Assembly (NCBI GenBank): GCA_016196415.1
Contig: JACPXS010000022.1
Span: 1 to 8,767, forward strand
Length of the DNA stretch: 8,767 bases
Reading direction: 5' to 3'
Source: Candidatus Omnitrophota bacterium
GTDB lineage: Bacteria; Omnitrophota; Koll11; Aquiviventales; Aquiviventaceae
Under the pieces are notes generated by a model. The model was not told the origin of the DNA. It saw nothing but the letters and a program-made list of their open reading frames with translations, and made no database searches. How positions within the stretch are numbered: position 1 is the first letter of the stretch; every line of letters begins with the position of its first letter. The translations under genes were made by a program, and so were the position numbers. This document shows positions 7,496-8,767 of this stretch, piece after piece.

Positions 7496-8574
7496 GTGGG
7501 CAGCATCAGTTCGTACAACTGCACGTACTCCCGCACCATCCGCTCGACGCTGAAGTGCTCCTCGACGCGCCGGCGGCCGGCTTCCCCGAACCGCGCCGCA
7601 AGCGCCGGATCGTCCAGCACCACCCGCATGGCTTGCGCAAAGCGATCCGGCTGCTGCGGAGGGACGAGCAAGCCGGTCATGCCGTCCACCACCACTTCCG
7701 GATTCCCCCCCACTTCCGTCGCCACCACCGGCTTGCGCGCCGCCATCGCCTCCAGCAAGGTGAGCGCGATTCCCTCCGTGAGCGATGAGAGCGCAAAGAG
7801 ATCAAAGGCGCCGATGAGCGCCCTGGCGTCAGACCTGAACCCGAGCAAGCGAACCCGGCCGGCGATGCCAAGCGCACCGGCCATCCGCTCAAGCGACGGC
7901 TTCAGCGCACCGTCCCCCGCAATGGCCAGCTCCGCGTCGCAGCCGAACCGGATCAGGCCGGCGAACGCCTGCAACAGCGTGCCGTGATCTTTCTCCTGGG
8001 CCAGCCGGCCCACCGTGCCGATGAGCCGGCGCTGGGGGCTCAATCCGCACTGTCGCTTGAAGTCCGCCGAGGCGTGGCCGTTGGTCGAGCCCAGCTCGAT
8101 GCCGTTGTAAATCACGCGCACGCGCCGTTCATCAAGGCGGTTGTGCGCCAGGAGCCGGCGCTTTGCGTCTTCTGAGATCGCGACGACGGCGTCGTTGAGC
8201 CGCCAGATGAACCGCGATCGACATTTCTCCTCCCGCCCATGACGGGTGTTGATCAGCGCGCGCACGCCGGCCAGGCGAGCGGCCACGCTGCCGTAGAGCA
8301 GCGGGCCCATGTTGTGGGTGTGCACGACGTCGATCCGCTCCCGCTTCATGAGCGAGGCCAACGCGGGCACCAGCCTGGGCGTGAACCCGTCCCGCTTGCC
8401 CAGCGTCTCCACGCGCACGCCGCGCGCGACGGCCTCCTCCGCCAATGGCCCCGCGCCTTCCAGGCAGCCGATCAGGCTCTCGTGTCCGGCCGCCTTGAGG
8501 TCGGCCGATAACTCGACGGCGAGCTTCTCGATCCCCCCGTACTGCAGATTGTTCACCACTTGGAGGATACGCAT
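7492..8574 (-). CDS. GT4-family glycosyltransferase (GT-B fold)
   Basis: 360 residues beginning MRILQVVNNLQYGGIEKLAV, a typical first strand and glycine-rich loop of GT4 enzymes (GGIEK at 13-17), with VVHTHN at 83-88. The second domain holds VIYNGIE (154-160), LIGTVGRLAQEKDH (184-197), AIAGDGALKPSLE (217-229) and a full EX7E motif, E267-GIALTLL-E275, followed by AMAARKPVVATEVGGNPEVV. General similarity to the sugar transferases of exosortase/PEP-CTERM-associated clusters is noted from memory only. The start is fixed by the conserved first strand. It lies one base after the stop of the ligase gene (TGAcATG) and no Shine-Dalgarno sequence precedes it; instead the leader is occupied by an inverted repeat, so expression probably relies on reinitiation. 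Confidence 0.94.
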   Translation of the reverse strand: MRILQVVNNLQYGGIEKLAVELSADLKAAGHESLIGCLEGAGPLAEEAVARGVRVETLGKRDGFTPRLVPALASLMKRERIDVVHTHNMGPLLYGSVAARLAGVRALINTRHGREEKCRSRFIWRLNDAVVAISEDAKRRLLAHNRLDERRVRVIYNGIELGSTNGHASADFKRQCGLSPQRRLIGTVGRLAQEKDHGTLLQAFAGLIRFGCDAELAIAGDGALKPSLERMAGALGIAGRVRLLGFRSDARALIGAFDLFALSSLTEGIALTLLEAMAARKPVVATEVGGNPEVVVDGMTGLLVPPQQPDRFAQAMRVVLDDPALAARFGEAGRRRVEEHFSVERMVREYVQLYELMLPT

Positions 8575-8575
8575 G

Positions 8576-8767
8576 TCAGAAAATTGGGGACGTTTCTATT
8601 TTTCCTGGAGCTTGAGCTGAAGGAAAAATAGAAACGTCCCCATTTTTGTCGCCCGCCAGGTTGGAGACGGTGACGCGAAGTTTCCCGGTTCGGGTGAGTG
8701 GGATGTCTTCGACGAATTGAACCTCCACCGCCACCTGCGGCCCGACGGCATTTCGGATTTCCTGCTC
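8576..8767 (-). CDS. C-terminus of a phenylacetate-CoA-ligase-like (CapK/PaaK) adenylate-forming enzyme, partial
   Basis: The minus-strand frame is open from the window edge for 63 codons to TGA at 8578-8576. The first ~37 residues read EQEIRNAVGPQVAVEVQFVE then DIPLTRTGKLRVTVSNL. This matches the end of adenylate-forming CapK/PaaK-type enzymes, where a P-x-T-x-x-GK block carries the C-terminal catalytic lysine (K29 here). Such proteins activate a carboxylic acid as an acyl-AMP and are common in polysaccharide clusters, where their substrate is often undefined. The family normally ends shortly after this block, at about VSNL. Here the frame runs on for ~24 more residues (DKNGDVSIFPS to SPIF) that are encoded by the inverted repeat at 8580-8647. 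The start lies outside the window. Family call is good from a short piece; the exact subfamily is uncertain. Confidence 0.75.
   Translation of the reverse strand, partial: EQEIRNAVGPQVAVEVQFVEDIPLTRTGKLRVTVSNLAGDKNGDVSIFPSAQAPGKIETSPIF
8580..8647. repeat. REP-like inverted repeat (palindromic element)
   Basis: The arms GGGGACGTTTCTATTTTTCC(T) at 8586-8606 and its exact complement at 8621-8641 form a perfect 21-bp stem. It extends outward through an A/T-rich end to 8580/8647 with a single mismatch (8584/8643). The 14-base centre contains a second short palindrome, GAGCTTGAGCT. The A/T-rich composition contrasts with the GC-rich surroundings. The shape and the GGGGACGTTTCT core resemble dispersed palindromic elements that are copied around some environmental bacterial genomes, often in connection with Y1 (IS200/RAYT-type) transposases. 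That comparison is recollection, not a search result. No transposase is in the window. In RNA it would fold into a long hairpin; a weak terminator or attenuator role is possible, because four U residues follow the stem. Confidence 0.8.

Noticed and set aside
6575..7987. 470-codon open frame on the plus strand
   Set aside because: It lies antisense to two clear GT4 genes. Its translation is rich in Arg, Pro, His and Gln with no recognisable domain, as expected for a shadow frame in GC-rich DNA.
8580..8647. Inverted repeat as an ordinary rho-independent terminator
   Set aside because: The stem is very long, A/T-rich at its ends and nearly symmetric, followed by only four U residues, and the operon continues immediately downstream. 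A mobile palindrome explains it better, though partial attenuation remains possible.
1..8767. Exosortase/PEP-CTERM system
   Set aside because: The gene mix resembles such clusters, but no exosortase, PEP-CTERM sorting signal or chain-length protein is visible in this window.
1..8767. CRISPR array, tRNA or rRNA genes
   Set aside because: No regularly spaced direct repeats and no recognisable tRNA or rRNA sequence were seen; the window is almost entirely protein-coding on the minus strand.

Overview
This is one densely packed, single-direction gene cluster. Every credible gene lies on the minus strand, and neighbours overlap by 1 to 8 bases or are separated by a single base. The DNA is GC-rich by eye, and the gene order reads as part of a bacterial surface- or exo-polysaccharide locus. 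Nothing in the window fixes the taxon. The mix of a CapK/PaaK-like adenylating enzyme, GT4 glycosyltransferases and NodB-type deacetylases resembles the polysaccharide clusters of environmental Gram-negative lineages, including exosortase-associated ones. No exosortase, polymerase, flippase or chain-length regulator is visible here, so that comparison stays an inference.

Layout in transcription order (high to low coordinates): (1) 8767-8576, the C-terminal end of an adenylate-forming, phenylacetate-CoA-ligase-like enzyme, whose last ~24 codons are supplied by a palindromic repeat; (2) 8574-7492, GT4 glycosyltransferase; (3) 7495-6290, second GT4 glycosyltransferase; (4) 6297-5647, a short NodB polysaccharide deacetylase with a complete motif set and no signal peptide; (5) 5650-4373, third GT4 glycosyltransferase; (6) 4376-3291, a divergent NodB-like barrel protein; (7) 3291-697, an 864-residue secreted multimodular protein with two beta-sandwich modules around a RIFT-barrel-like and alpha/alpha-toroid core, probably a glycan lyase or hydrolase; (8) 700-1, a NodB polysaccharide deacetylase cut off by the window edge.

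Taken together, the three glycosyltransferases would build a glycan from activated sugars. The three deacetylase-fold proteins would N- or O-deacetylate intermediates or the finished chain. The large exported protein would bind and trim or cleave it. The adenylating enzyme may supply or attach an acyl group. Specific sugars cannot be read from the sequence.

The two most interesting non-gene signals are both RNA-level. One is a near-perfect inverted repeat (8580-8647) that sits inside the end of the ligase reading frame and abuts the start codon of the next gene. The other is a predicted hairpin (4377-4453) that would bury the ribosome binding site of the divergent NodB-like gene inside the end of the preceding gene. 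There is no gene-free stretch longer than 300 bases.
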